NCBI RefSeq assembly: GCF_036250675.1
Contig: NZ_CP109592.1
Span: 7,068,001 to 7,132,000, forward strand
From: Streptomyces sp. NBC_01689
GTDB lineage: Bacteria > Actinomycetota > Actinomycetes > Streptomycetales > Streptomycetaceae
Length of the DNA: 64,000 bases
Direction: 5' to 3'
In this document: positions 27,164-37,092 of the stretch, piece after piece
How positions within the stretch are numbered: the first letter of the stretch is position 1
Layout: the number at the start of each line of letters is the position of its first letter
Translations under genes and position numbers: made by a program
Notes under the pieces: generated by a model
The model's database searches: none
The model's input: only the letters and a program-made list of their open reading frames with translations
What the model was told of the DNA's origin: nothing

Positions 27164-28600
27164 ATGCGCCGAGCGAAAATCGTCTGCACCCTGGGCCCCG
27201 CCACCGACTCCTACGACCAGATCAAAGCCCTGGTCGACGCCGGAATGGACGTAGCCCGCTTCAACCTCAGCCATGGCACCCACGCCGAACACGAGGACCG
27301 CTACCAGCGCGTACGCAAGGCCGCCGACGAAACCGGCCGCAGCATCGGACTCCTCGCCGACCTTCAAGGCCCGAAGATCCGACTCGGCCGCTTCACCGAA
27401 GGCCCCGTACTCCTTGAACGCGGAGACACCTTCACCATCACCGTCGAAGAAGGCGCCCAGGGCGACCGCCACACCTGCGGCACCACCTACACCGGACTCG
27501 CCACCGATGTCACCCCCGGTGAGCGCATCCTCGTCGACGACGGAAAAGTCTGCCTCGAAGTCACCGGCGTCGACGGCCCCCGCGTCCACACCACCGTCAT
27601 CGAAGGCGGCATGGTCTCCGACCACAAAGGCCTCAACCTCCCCGGCGTCGCCGTCTCCGTCCCCGCCCTCTCCGACAAGGACGAAGCAGACCTCCGCTGG
27701 GCCCTGCGCACCGGCTTCGACGTCATCGCCCTCTCCTTCGTCCGCACCGGCGACGACATCCACGACGTCCACCGCATCATGGACGAAGAAGGCCGCCGCC
27801 TCCCCGTCATCGCCAAGGTCGAGAAACCCCAGGCCGTCGACAACATCGACGGCATCGTCGCCGCCTTCGACGGCATCATGGTCGCCCGCGGCGACCTCGG
27901 CGTCGAAATGCCCCTCGAACAAGTCCCCATCGTCCAGAAACGCGCCATCAAACTGGCCAAGCGCAACGCCAAACCGGTCATCGTCGCCACCCAGATGCTC
28001 GACTCCATGATCGACCACTCCCGCCCCACCCGCGCGGAAGCCTCCGACGTCGCCAACGCCGTCGTCGACGGCACCGACGCCGTCATGCTCTCCGGCGAGA
28101 CCAGCGTCGGCAAACACCCCATCACCACCGTCCGCACCATGGCACGCATCGTCGCCGCCGCCGAGGAAGACATCCTCGCCACCGGCCTGCCACCCCTCAC
28201 CGAACGCAACAAGCCCCGCACCCACGGCGGCGCCGTCGCCCGCGCGGCCGCCGAGATGGGCGACTTCCTCGGCGCCAAGTTCCTCGTCGCCTTCACCCAG
28301 TCCGGCGACACCGTCCGCCGCCTCTCCCGCTACCGCTCACCCATCCCGCTGCTCGCCTTCACCCCGGACCCGGCGACCCGCTCCCAGCTCAGCCTGACCT
28401 GGGGCGTCGAGACCTACCTCGGCCCGCACGTCGGCTCCACCGACGCGATGGTCGACCAGGTCGACGAACTGCTGCTGAAGTACGGCCGCTGCCAGAAGGG
28501 CGACATCGTGGTCATCACGGCCGGCTCCCCGCCCGGCGTCTCCGGCACGACCAACCTCGTCCGCGTCCACCACATCGGAGAGGACGACAGCCCCAAGTAG
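27164..28600 (+). CDS. pyk: pyruvate kinase
   Basis: A 478-residue glycolytic enzyme that makes pyruvate and ATP from phosphoenolpyruvate and ADP. Start MRRAKIVCTLGPATDS with ARFNLSHG is canonical. The active site IAKVEKPQAVDNIDGIV, ARGDLGVEMPLEQVP and TQMLDSMI / RAEASDVANAVVDGTDAVMLSGE are intact, and the C-terminal regulatory domain ends with GVSGTTNLVRVHHIG. The full family length is present. The upstream -10 next to ATG suggests leaderless expression. The stop codon lies inside an inverted repeat shared with the pseudogene downstream. Confidence 0.97.
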   Translation: MRRAKIVCTLGPATDSYDQIKALVDAGMDVARFNLSHGTHAEHEDRYQRVRKAADETGRSIGLLADLQGPKIRLGRFTEGPVLLERGDTFTITVEEGAQGDRHTCGTTYTGLATDVTPGERILVDDGKVCLEVTGVDGPRVHTTVIEGGMVSDHKGLNLPGVAVSVPALSDKDEADLRWALRTGFDVIALSFVRTGDDIHDVHRIMDEEGRRLPVIAKVEKPQAVDNIDGIVAAFDGIMVARGDLGVEMPLEQVPIVQKRAIKLAKRNAKPVIVATQMLDSMIDHSRPTRAEASDVANAVVDGTDAVMLSGETSVGKHPITTVRTMARIVAAAEEDILATGLPPLTERNKPRTHGGAVARAAAEMGDFLGAKFLVAFTQSGDTVRRLSRYRSPIPLLAFTPDPATRSQLSLTWGVETYLGPHVGSTDAMVDQVDELLLKYGRCQKGDIVVITAGSPPGVSGTTNLVRVHHIGEDDSPK

Positions 28601-28624
28601 GCAGGTCTTTTCAGTACTTGGGGC
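28590..28624. terminator. inverted repeat at the pyk / pseudogene junction
   Basis: GCCCCAAGTA (28590-28599) and TACTTGGGGC (28615-28624) form a perfect 10-bp stem with a 15-base, T-rich loop. The left arm covers the end of pyk and the right arm the end of the convergent pseudogene, so it could terminate both. Confidence 0.6.
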
Positions 28625-29143
28625 CGACGTGGGCGTCCATGAGCGCGACGGAGGCCCCGCGGGCGACGGAGATGTTGTACGGGTTCCCGCCGCGGGTGCA
28701 GTGCGTCCACCGGACGCCGAGCGTGTCCAGGGTGTCGGTGTAGGGCCGCCGGATGTCGTCGGACATGTTGGTGAAGAAGTACCGGGGATATTCGTAGCGC
28801 TTGCGCTCACCGCCGACGACGCGGGTCGTCCAGTTGGTGATCCGGCATCCGTCGGAGTGGATCAGGCCCCGGACGCATTCCCACGGGTGGGCGCCGACGA
28901 TGTCCTGCTGCCAGGGTTCGAGGACGATGGGGCGCTCGTGTTTCTTTCCCGGGCCGTGTTGCGGAAACATGCAGTGCAGGTGCTTGGAGTAGACCTTCAC
29001 ATTGCGGCAGCCCGATCCTGATGCTTCCAGTAGCCGACTGTCCCCAGCGGGACATTGAATCGCCGAGCCACGTCCGCGTTCCTCACCCCGTTGCGCAACA
29101 GTGTGAGCGCCTGCTGTCGAACTTCAGTTCCGTGTTGGATCAT
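28611..29143 (-). pseudogene. broken HTH / LAGLIDADG-like DNA-binding gene
   Basis: Read leftwards from ATG 29143, a 48-codon frame encodes an HTH-like start (GTEVRQQALTLLRNGVRN, then VARRFNVPLGTVGYWKHQ) and stops at TGA 28999-28997. A second frame resumes at once with CRNVKVYSKHLHCMFPQHG and runs to 28611, ending in HVGPKY. In the intact Streptomyces family as I remember it (about 230-240 residues), some 75-80 residues holding a first LAGLIDADG-like motif (GLYLGDGH) lie between these parts. Here they are missing and the joint is out of frame. The second motif (VRGLIHSDGCRI) remains. It lies beside tRNA-Leu, a common mobile-element site. Confidence 0.8.
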
Positions 29144-29179
29144 GTGACCACCCTGCGTCACTGACCGTAACGACACGCA

Positions 29180-29218
29180 GCAAAAAGCGGATGTTCACGA
29201 GAAGGTGAACATCCGCTT
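29180..29218 (-). terminator. intrinsic terminator of tRNA-Leu
   Basis: A 14-bp perfect stem (AAGCGGATGTTCAC / GTGAACATCCGCTT) with a 6-base loop is followed, on the minus strand, by TTTTTG. It is a textbook rho-independent terminator starting 13 bases after the tRNA 3' end. Confidence 0.95.
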
Positions 29219-29230
29219 GGCCGGAGACTG

Positions 29231-29313
29231 TGCCGGGTGCGGGATTCGAACCCGCAAGCCCTCACGGGCAGAGGTGTTTGAGACCTCCGTGTATGCCGTT
29301 CCACCAACCCGGC
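29231..29313 (-). tRNA. tRNA-Leu (anticodon CAA)
   Basis: On the minus strand the 83-base RNA has acceptor GCCGGGT pairing with ACCCGGC, discriminator A, anticodon stem GAGGT/ACCTC and loop CTCAAAC, giving anticodon CAA (codon UUG). It has a long variable arm (TGCCCGTGAGGGC, class II) and T arm GCGGG-TTCGAAT-CCCGC. The CCA end is not encoded. All helices are intact and a strong terminator follows. It is divergent from pdtaR by 100 bases. Confidence 0.97.
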
Positions 29314-29413
29314 GAGACTGGCTGTCCGGAAGCATACCGGGTGACCACAGGCCGCTGCAGCTAGGTAGGCTCTTGGGCAGCAGCACTTGCCCGGCCCGTA
29401 CCGAGGAGCCCCC

Positions 29414-30070
29414 GTGACCGCCCCCGAGTCGCCCCAGCCCGTAGACGCGCCCGACGACGACAAGTCGCACGTGCCTCCGCTGACGACCCGTGTCGTCATC
29501 GCCGAGGACGAGGCGCTGATCCGTCTCGATCTGAAAGAGATGCTCGAGGAGGAGGGCTACTCCGTCGTGGGTGAGGCGGGGGACGGTGAGCAGGCCGTCG
29601 AGCTGGCCCGTGAGCACAAGCCCGATCTGGTGATCCTCGACGTGAAGATGCCGAAGCTGGACGGTATCTCGGCGGCGGAGAAGATCGCGGAGGAGGGCAT
29701 CGCCCCGGTTTTGATGCTGACGGCGTTCTCGCAGCGCGATCTGGTGGAGCGGGCGCGGGACGCGGGTGCGATGGCGTATCTGGTGAAGCCGTTCAGCAAG
29801 AGTGATGTCGTGCCGGCGATCGAGATGGCCGTGTCGCGGTTCGCGGAGCTGAAGCAGTTGGAGCAGGAGGTCGCGGACCTGAGTCTGCGGCTGGAGACGC
29901 GGAAGCTGGTGGACCGGGCGAAGTCGGTGTTGCAGACGGAGTACGGGCTGACGGAGCCGGCGGCGTTCCGGTGGATCCAGAAGACGTCGATGGACCGGCG
30001 GATGTCGATGCAGCAGGTGGCCGAGGCGGTCATCGCGGACGCCGCGGAGAAGAAGTCGTCGAAGGGTTAG
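29414..30070 (+). CDS. pdtaR: response regulator with ANTAR RNA-binding domain (PdtaR)
   Basis: The 218-residue protein has a receiver domain (VVIAEDEALIRLDL; phospho-acceptor Asp76 in LVILDVKMPKLDG; Lys in YLVKPF), and a C-terminal ANTAR domain (about residues 150-205, RKLVDRAKSVLQTEYGLTEPAAFRWIQKTSMDRR). ANTAR proteins bind dual hexaloop RNA hairpins to prevent termination. In actinobacteria PdtaR works with the PdtaS kinase, not present here. The start is GTG at 29414 with GAGGAG five bases upstream. The gene is followed by a strong bidirectional hairpin. Confidence 0.95.
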   Translation: MTAPESPQPVDAPDDDKSHVPPLTTRVVIAEDEALIRLDLKEMLEEEGYSVVGEAGDGEQAVELAREHKPDLVILDVKMPKLDGISAAEKIAEEGIAPVLMLTAFSQRDLVERARDAGAMAYLVKPFSKSDVVPAIEMAVSRFAELKQLEQEVADLSLRLETRKLVDRAKSVLQTEYGLTEPAAFRWIQKTSMDRRMSMQQVAEAVIADAAEKKSSKG

Positions 30071-30090
30071 TCCTGGCGCGTGTGGGTGTG

Positions 30091-30132
30091 CGAAGAGGCC
30101 CGCGTCCCTGTGTGGGGGCGCGGGCCTCTTCG
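30091..30132. terminator. bidirectional terminator between pdtaR and livF
   Basis: CGAAGAGGCCCGCG (30091-30104) pairs with CGCGGGCCTCTTCG (30119-30132), and flanking C/G runs extend the stem. It separates two convergent genes. Confidence 0.8.
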
Positions 30133-30149
30133 TGTGTGCGGGCGGGGTG

Positions 30150-30862
30150 TCAGTCCTCGCCGAGGTAGGCCTTGCGTACGGACTCGTCGTGCAGGAGGTC
30201 CTGTCCGGTTCCGGAGAGCACGATGTTGCCGACTTCCATGACGTGTCCCTGGTCGGCGAGGGAGAGCGCCGCCTGGGCGTTCTGTTCGACGAGGAGGATG
30301 GTCGTGCCGTCGGCCTTGAGTTCGGCGATGGTGGCCATGATCTTCTGCATCATGATCGGGGAGAGGCCCATGGAGGGTTCGTCGAGCATGAGCAGTTTGG
30401 GCTGGGACATGAGGGCGCGGCCCATGGCGAGCATCTGCTGTTCGCCGCCGGAGAGGGTTCCGGCGGCCTGCTTGCGGCGTTCCCCGAGGATGGGGAAGAG
30501 GTCGTAGGCGCGCTGGATGTCTTTCTCGATGCCTGCTTTGTCGGTGCGGAGGAAGGCTCCGAGCTGGAGGTTCTCGGTGATGGTGAGCCGGGGGAAGATG
30601 TGGCGTCCCTCGGGGGAGTGGGCGAGGCCGAGGGAGACGATCTTGTGGGCGGGGACTCCGGTGAGGGGTTGTCCGTCGAAGGTGATGCGGCCGGAGACGG
30701 GCTTGAGGAGGCCGGAGAGGGTGCGCAGGGTGGTGGTCTTGCCGGCGCCGTTGGTGCCGATGAGGGTGACGATCTGGCCGGCTTCGACGGAGAAGGAGAT
30801 GCCCTTGACGGCTTCGATCTTGCCGTAGGCGACCTTGAGGTCTTCGACCTCGAGCAGTGCGG

Positions 30863-30866
<4 letters not shown>
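30150..30866 (-). CDS. livF: branched-chain amino acid ABC transporter ATP-binding protein LivF
   Basis: The 238-residue ATPase is shown by Walker A GTNGAGKTT, signature LSGGEQQMLAMGRAL and Walker B LLMLDEPSMGLSP. With LivG it powers uptake of Leu/Ile/Val or related substrates through LivHM. GTG at 30866 overlaps the livG stop (GTGA). It is the last gene of livKHMGF. Confidence 0.95.
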
Positions 30867-31993
<1,127 letters not shown>

Positions 31994-31998
31994 GTGGG

Positions 31999-33771
31999 TC
32001 ACGCCCCTGCCTTGGTGACGCCGACGGTGGAGTCGGGCAGGCCCTGTTCGGGGATGTCGATGGTCTCGTCGGCTTCGTGGAACTCGAGTTGGCGGCGACG
32101 GTTGGCGATGATTCCCTCGGGGCGGAAGCGCATGAGGATGACGAGCGCGGCGCCGAAGGCGAGGAGCTGGTACTCCTTCAGGAAGCTGAGCTTCTCGGGG
32201 AGCATGTAGAGCAGGGTGGCGCCGAGGATGGGGCCGTTGACGGTGCCCATGCCGCCGAGGACGACCGCGGCGAGGAGGAACGCGGAGTTCGGGGGTACGG
32301 AGCCGGCGAACTGGTACGGGGCCGGGTTGACGCTGTAGCCGACGTGGGCGCTGACCGTGCCGGCGAGGCCGGCGAGGGAGGCGCCGAGGGCGAAGGCGAT
32401 GAGCTTGACGCGGAAGCCGTTGATGCCCATGGCGGTGGCGGCGGTCTCGTCCTCGCGGATGGCGATCCAGGAGCGGCCGATGCGGGAGTCGGCGGCGCGG
32501 TTGAAGACCAGGACGACGAGTCCGGTGATGATCAGCATCAGCAGGAAGTAGTTGGCGAACCGGCCGAGGGTGAATCCGGCGATGTCGTGGCTGTTGCCGA
32601 AGTTGAACCCGAAGATGTTGAGGTCGGGGATCATCGAGATGCCGTTGGGGCCGTTGGTGAGGTTGGGTCCGGAGGAGCCGTCGAGGTTGTTGACGGTGAT
32701 GCGGAAGATCTCTCCGAAGCCGAGGGTGACGATGGCGAGGTAGTCGCCGCGCAGTCGCAGGGTGGGGGCGCCGATGAGGACGCCGAAGACGAGCGATGCG
32801 GCCATGCCGGTGAGCATGGCGGCCCAGAAGGGGAACTGGACGCCGGAGAAGCGGGAGAACTCGGAGCCGGAGACGAGGGCGGCGGCGTAGGCGCCGACGC
32901 CGAGGAAGGCGACGTATCCGAGGTCGAGGAGGCCGGTGAGGCCGACGACGATGTTGAGGCCGAGGGCGACGGTGGCGACGACGAGGATGTTCACGCCGAG
33001 GTTGGCGTTGTGCTCGTCGCTCTCGACGAAGGGGAAGATCGCGGCGGCGAGGAAGGCCATGGAGGTGGCGAATCCCTTGTGCCGGGCGTTGAGTTGGGCG
33101 AAGCGGTCGAAGAGTCCGGCGGCGAGGAGGGCCCAGGTGCCGAAGACGACGAGGAACAGGTAGCCCAGGAACGTTTCGCTTGCCTCGGGGTCGACGCCGA
33201 TGCCGTAGCTGAAGACGATCAGGGCGACGGCGGTGGCGGCGGTGATGGCGAGGCGTTCGCCCCAGGCGGGGAGCTTGGCGGGGGCGGGGATGTTCTCGGG
33301 CTTGGTGACGTAGTCCTTGAAGGTGTCACCGGGCTTGGGGAGTGCGAGGGCGCCGAGGAGGGCGACGAGGGAGCCGACGGCGGCGATGTAGGCGCCGGGG
33401 TCGAGGGCGACGAGGCCCTTGAGGTCGACGGCGATGGCGATGGCGCTGAACCAGCTGACGGTGAACGCGGCGGTGGCGGCGAGGACGACGGGCTGGGTGG
33501 CGCGTGCCGGGTTGAGCCAGCCGAGGCCGCGGACGTTCCAGAGGGTCAGGGTGTAGAGGAGGGCGAGGAGGCCGGCGACGAGGTCGAGGATCTGGAGTCC
33601 GGCGGGGGAGCCGTAGTAGGTGAGGTCCCCGGGGAAGTCGGACGTGTAGGTCCAGGACATGAAGGTGCTGGCGATGCTGGCGACGGCGCCGACGGCGAGG
33701 AGGGCGCGGGCGGCGGTCTCGGGGAGTGCGACGAGGCCGCGGGCGGGGGTGGTGGTCTCGGTGGTTGCCAT
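31999..33771 (-). CDS. livM: branched-chain amino acid ABC transporter permease LivM, extended
   Basis: A 590-residue multi-spanning permease. The canonical LivM part is the C-terminal 330 residues (NIVVGLTGLLDLGYVAFLGVGAYA, LRGDYLAIVTLGFGEIFRI, IRENETAA-type IAIREDETAATAMGIN). The N-terminal 250 residues add several membrane segments not found in E. coli LivM but usual in streptomycetes. ATG 33771 is used; a GTG at 33780 overlaps the livH stop (GTGA) and is in frame. It pairs with LivH to form the channel. Confidence 0.93.
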   Translation of the reverse strand: MATTETTTPARGLVALPETAARALLAVGAVASIASTFMSWTYTSDFPGDLTYYGSPAGLQILDLVAGLLALLYTLTLWNVRGLGWLNPARATQPVVLAATAAFTVSWFSAIAIAVDLKGLVALDPGAYIAAVGSLVALLGALALPKPGDTFKDYVTKPENIPAPAKLPAWGERLAITAATAVALIVFSYGIGVDPEASETFLGYLFLVVFGTWALLAAGLFDRFAQLNARHKGFATSMAFLAAAIFPFVESDEHNANLGVNILVVATVALGLNIVVGLTGLLDLGYVAFLGVGAYAAALVSGSEFSRFSGVQFPFWAAMLTGMAASLVFGVLIGAPTLRLRGDYLAIVTLGFGEIFRITVNNLDGSSGPNLTNGPNGISMIPDLNIFGFNFGNSHDIAGFTLGRFANYFLLMLIITGLVVLVFNRAADSRIGRSWIAIREDETAATAMGINGFRVKLIAFALGASLAGLAGTVSAHVGYSVNPAPYQFAGSVPPNSAFLLAAVVLGGMGTVNGPILGATLLYMLPEKLSFLKEYQLLAFGAALVILMRFRPEGIIANRRRQLEFHEADETIDIPEQGLPDSTVGVTKAGA

Positions 33772-33776
33772 GGTGC

Positions 33777-34709
33777 TCACGCCCTGTCCGCGACGCGTTC
33801 GCCGACCAGGCCTTGTGGCCTGAACAGCAGTACGAGGATGAGGAGGACGAAGGCCCAGACGGAGGACCAGCCGCCGCCGCCGAGCTGCTGCATGCCGGGG
33901 ATGCCGTCGATGTAGGAGGTGGCCAGGGTCTCGGCGAGGCCGAGGACGAGGCCGCCGATCATGGCGCCGTAGATGTTGCCGATGCCGCCGAGGACGGCCG
34001 CGGTGAAGGCTTTGAGGCCCATCTGGAAGCCCATGTCGAACTTGACGGTGCCGTAGCGCAGTCCGTAGGCGACGGAGGCGACGGCGGCGAAGAAGCCGCC
34101 GATGGCGAAGGCGATGACGATGATGCGGTTGGTGTCGATGCCCATGAGCTGTGCGGTGTCCGGGTCCTGTGCGGTGGCCTGCATGGCGCGGCCGGTGCGG
34201 GACATGCGGACGAACAGGGCGAGGGCCGCCATGCAGAGGGGGGCGGCGATGATGACGAAGACGCTGCCGCTCTGGACGCTGACGGAGCCGATGTGTACGG
34301 GTCCGAAGGGGAGTTGGGGGAACTTGAGGTCGTTCTTGGCGTTCGGGTACCAGTTGAAGACGACCTGCTGGAGTGCGAGGGAGAGGCCGATGGCGGTGAT
34401 GAGTGGTGCGAGGCGTGGTGCGCCGCGTAGCGGACGGTAGGCGAACCGTTCGGCTCCGACGGCGATGAGGACGGCGACGAGGCCTCCGCCGATGAGCATC
34501 GCCGGAAGGGCTATCCACATGGATGTGCCGTCGGGCAGGACGTAGAGGTAGACCGAGAGTGCGCCGAAGCCTCCGGTCATGAAGATCTCGCCGTGGGCGA
34601 AGTTGATGAGCTGGACGATGCCGTACACCATCGTGTAGCCGATGGCGATCAGCCCGTACATCGAGCCGAGGAACAGCCCGTTGGCCAGCTGCTGCGGCAG
34701 GGTGTTCAC
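33777..34709 (-). CDS. livH: branched-chain amino acid ABC transporter permease LivH
   Basis: A 310-residue membrane permease with about eight helices. It shows the LivH segments GLFLGSMYGLIAIGYTMVYGIVQLINFAHGE and LGGIGNIYGAMIGGLVLG. GTG at 34709 has GGAGG seven bases upstream. It is separated from the binding-protein gene livK by 130 bases containing a hairpin, so it may be expressed below livK. Confidence 0.95.
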   Translation of the reverse strand: MNTLPQQLANGLFLGSMYGLIAIGYTMVYGIVQLINFAHGEIFMTGGFGALSVYLYVLPDGTSMWIALPAMLIGGGLVAVLIAVGAERFAYRPLRGAPRLAPLITAIGLSLALQQVVFNWYPNAKNDLKFPQLPFGPVHIGSVSVQSGSVFVIIAAPLCMAALALFVRMSRTGRAMQATAQDPDTAQLMGIDTNRIIVIAFAIGGFFAAVASVAYGLRYGTVKFDMGFQMGLKAFTAAVLGGIGNIYGAMIGGLVLGLAETLATSYIDGIPGMQQLGGGGWSSVWAFVLLILVLLFRPQGLVGERVADRA

Positions 34710-34755
34710 CGCATGGCCTCCATGTGGGTGGGGAGAGTGAACGGGAGTATGGAGC

Positions 34756-34793
34756 GGGCCGCGCGGTGACGTGTGGTCGAGGCCGCGCGGCCC
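34756..34793 (-). terminator. hairpin between livK and livH
   Basis: GGGCCGCGCGG (34756-34766) and CCGCGCGGCCC (34783-34793) form an 11-bp stem with a 16-base loop after livK and before livH. It may be a partial terminator or 3' stabiliser giving more binding protein than permease. Confidence 0.65.
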
Positions 34794-34839
34794 TGGGGTT
34801 GTGCTAGCGGCGGATCGGATCCGGGGGGATCAGATCGGG

Positions 34840-36060
34840 TCAGCCGTTGAACGTGCCGCTCTTCACGGCCTTCCACTTGCCGTCGACGACCTGGTAGACG
34901 GTGAGCTGCTTGTTGGTGGTGTCACCGAACTCGTCGAAGGCGACGGGGCCGGCGATGCCGTCGAACTTGGTCTTCTGGACCTCGTCGACGATCTTGGCGC
35001 GGGCGTCGTCGGGGACCTTGCCGTCCTTCACGACGTTGCCGATGGCCTTGATGATGGCGGTGGCGGCGTCGTAGGAGTAGCCGCCGTAGGTGCCGTAGTC
35101 GCCCTTGAGGCCGGAGGCCTTGTACTTCTTGATGAACTCGGCGGCGGAGGGCAGGGAGTCGACGGGCTGGCCGACCGAGGTGACGAGGTCGCCCTCGGAG
35201 GTCTTGCCGGCGGTCTGGATGTAGGTGTCGCTGAACATGCCGTCGCCGCCGAAGAGCGGGATCTTGGCGCCGCCGTCCTTGAGCTGCTTGGTGAGCTTCT
35301 CGGACTCGTCGTACTGGCCGCCGTAGTAGACGAGGTCGGCCTTGGAGTTCTTGATCTTGGTGACGAGGGCGGAGAAGTCGGTGTCGCCGGTGTTGACGTG
35401 GTCCTCGCCCGCGACCTTGCCGCCGCCCTTGGTGAAGCCGGCCTTGAACAGCTTGGCGAGGCCGGCGCCGTAGGTCTGCTTGTCGTCGACGACGAAGACG
35501 TTCTTCTTCTTGAGCGTCGTGGTCGCGTACTCGGCCGCGAAGCCGCCCTGGAGGGCGTCGGTGGTGGCGGTGCGGAAGTACGTCTTGAACGGGCGGGACT
35601 TCGAGGTCTGCCAGTTCTTGCCCTGGGTGAGTTCGGGCGCGGTGTTGGAGGGCGAGATCTCGACCAGGTTGGCGGTCGCGAAGACCTGCTGCATCTGGGT
35701 GGCGACACCGGAGTTGAGGGGGCCGACGACGCCGAGCACCTTGTCGTTGCCGACGAGGGCGGTGGCGTTCTGCTGGCCGCTGGCCGGGATCGCCTTGTCG
35801 TCGAGCGCCTGGACCTTGAAGGTCACGCCGGGGACGGTGTTGTTCTTGTTGGCGTCGTCGACGGCGATCTGGACGCCGCCCTGGATGCCGAGGCCGGTGG
35901 CGGAGTTCTGACCGGTCAGCGGGGCGTCGACACCGATGATGATCTCGGTCTTCTTGCCGCTGTCCTTGTTACCACCGTCGTCGCGCGAACCGCAGGCGGT
36001 CAGCGTGAGTGCTCCCGTGGTGAGCACGGAGGTGAGTATGACCAAAGAACGCTGTCGCAC
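34840..36060 (-). CDS. livK: branched-chain amino acid ABC transporter substrate-binding lipoprotein LivK
   Basis: The 406-residue lipoprotein has a signal peptide with lipobox LTAC (Cys23), then a periplasmic-binding fold of the Leu/Ile/Val type (IIIGVDAPLTGQNSATGLGIQGGVQIAVDDAN, SPSNTAPELTQ, GYSYDAATAIIKAI). It captures substrate outside the membrane and delivers it to LivHM. GTG at 36060 follows AGAGGA. It is the first gene of livKHMGF. A TAGAGT hexamer at 36183-36178 (minus strand) could be its -10, giving a leader of about 110 bases. Confidence 0.95.
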   Translation of the reverse strand: MRQRSLVILTSVLTTGALTLTACGSRDDGGNKDSGKKTEIIIGVDAPLTGQNSATGLGIQGGVQIAVDDANKNNTVPGVTFKVQALDDKAIPASGQQNATALVGNDKVLGVVGPLNSGVATQMQQVFATANLVEISPSNTAPELTQGKNWQTSKSRPFKTYFRTATTDALQGGFAAEYATTTLKKKNVFVVDDKQTYGAGLAKLFKAGFTKGGGKVAGEDHVNTGDTDFSALVTKIKNSKADLVYYGGQYDESEKLTKQLKDGGAKIPLFGGDGMFSDTYIQTAGKTSEGDLVTSVGQPVDSLPSAAEFIKKYKASGLKGDYGTYGGYSYDAATAIIKAIGNVVKDGKVPDDARAKIVDEVQKTKFDGIAGPVAFDEFGDTTNKQLTVYQVVDGKWKAVKSGTFNG

Positions 36061-37092
36061 GATGATTCCTCTCCCTGGCGCAGCAGCTCGGCTGAGCCGC
36101 TGTGAGTCTCGCCGGGCCGTACTGGTGGTACCGATGCCGTGCTGCAGACGCGCCCGGCGGCGCGGTGACTGGCCGTGACTCTAAGCCTGTCTGTGGGCCC
36201 CGGCATCGCCGTGGGCTGGCTTGTGACTTTCTTGTTATGACGTGCTGGTTGGTGAGCTTCGAGGAAGGGCGCTCTCAGCCGGTTTGGCGGAAATTCTGCG
36301 AAGTCCACATGTTGAGAATCCGCACTTCCGGTTGTGCGTGGGTGAGCGTCGTGGTGGGAAGGCGCCGCAGGTCGGGTGGAGGAGTAGGGGAAGATCCTTC
36401 GGGGTACTGGTCTTCGGGGGGCGAACTCCGGTGCTGTATTGCGCGCGTGTTACGCAGCGTTACGGCGGGCGGGGGGAGTTGGGCGCCGAGGGGGAGTCCG
36501 GGACGCTCGGTCACGGAGGTGCGGGCCGTGATCCACCGGGTTGTCCTGGGGTGCGCGGTAAGGGGCGCATGGGGTGGGTCCGGGTGGGAAGTCCGTCGGA
36601 GCGGTGATGATCCCGAGAGCGGGGGAGACGTCACAACGGGGGATGCCGCGAGGGGAGTCGGGGCGGACGGGGTGTGACTCGGCTTCCGTTCGGGGGCGTT
36701 GGCGGGTGCGGGTTCGGCCGTACCGGCGGGCGTCCGTGCGCGCTCGTGGCGTGTCCCGTGCGAGGGGGCGTCAACTCCGTTGCTTCCGGCGATTCGTGAG
36801 GGAGTGACAGGTGGGGCGCGCGGCCATGTCGGCGGCGCGGCCGGGGGCGTGCGAGGGGCGCGTGCGGGGCGCGCCGGACAGGGCCGGGGGCAACTCCCGT
36901 CCTCGCGGGCCCGCTTGGAAGCGGTCGTGGCGGGCCGCCGTCTCGCCGCCGCTGGTCGGCCGGGGCCGGCTCCCGTGTCCGGCCTCGTCGCTTCGTGGTG
37001 CCGCCTCCGCGTTCGTCCGCGGACGGCCGAAGGGCCCGGCCGTCCGCCGAGGGGGCGGGTGGCCGGGCCCGGGGGCCGTGCGGGGCGGGGGG
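36061..37092. other. about 1 kb without a recognisable gene
   Basis: It lies between livK and the PaaI-type gene. Both strands contain long open frames, but they are low-complexity Arg/Gly/Pro/Ser strings with no domain, no ribosome-binding site and poor third-position GC bias. The stretch 36218-36340 is less GC-rich than its surroundings and probably includes the livK promoter. I see no RNA gene, repeat or mobile element. Confidence 0.6.

Noticed and set aside
36102..36677. Open frame of 191 codons upstream of livK
   Set aside because: Low-complexity product, no ribosome-binding site, poor codon bias, and it overlaps the likely livK promoter.
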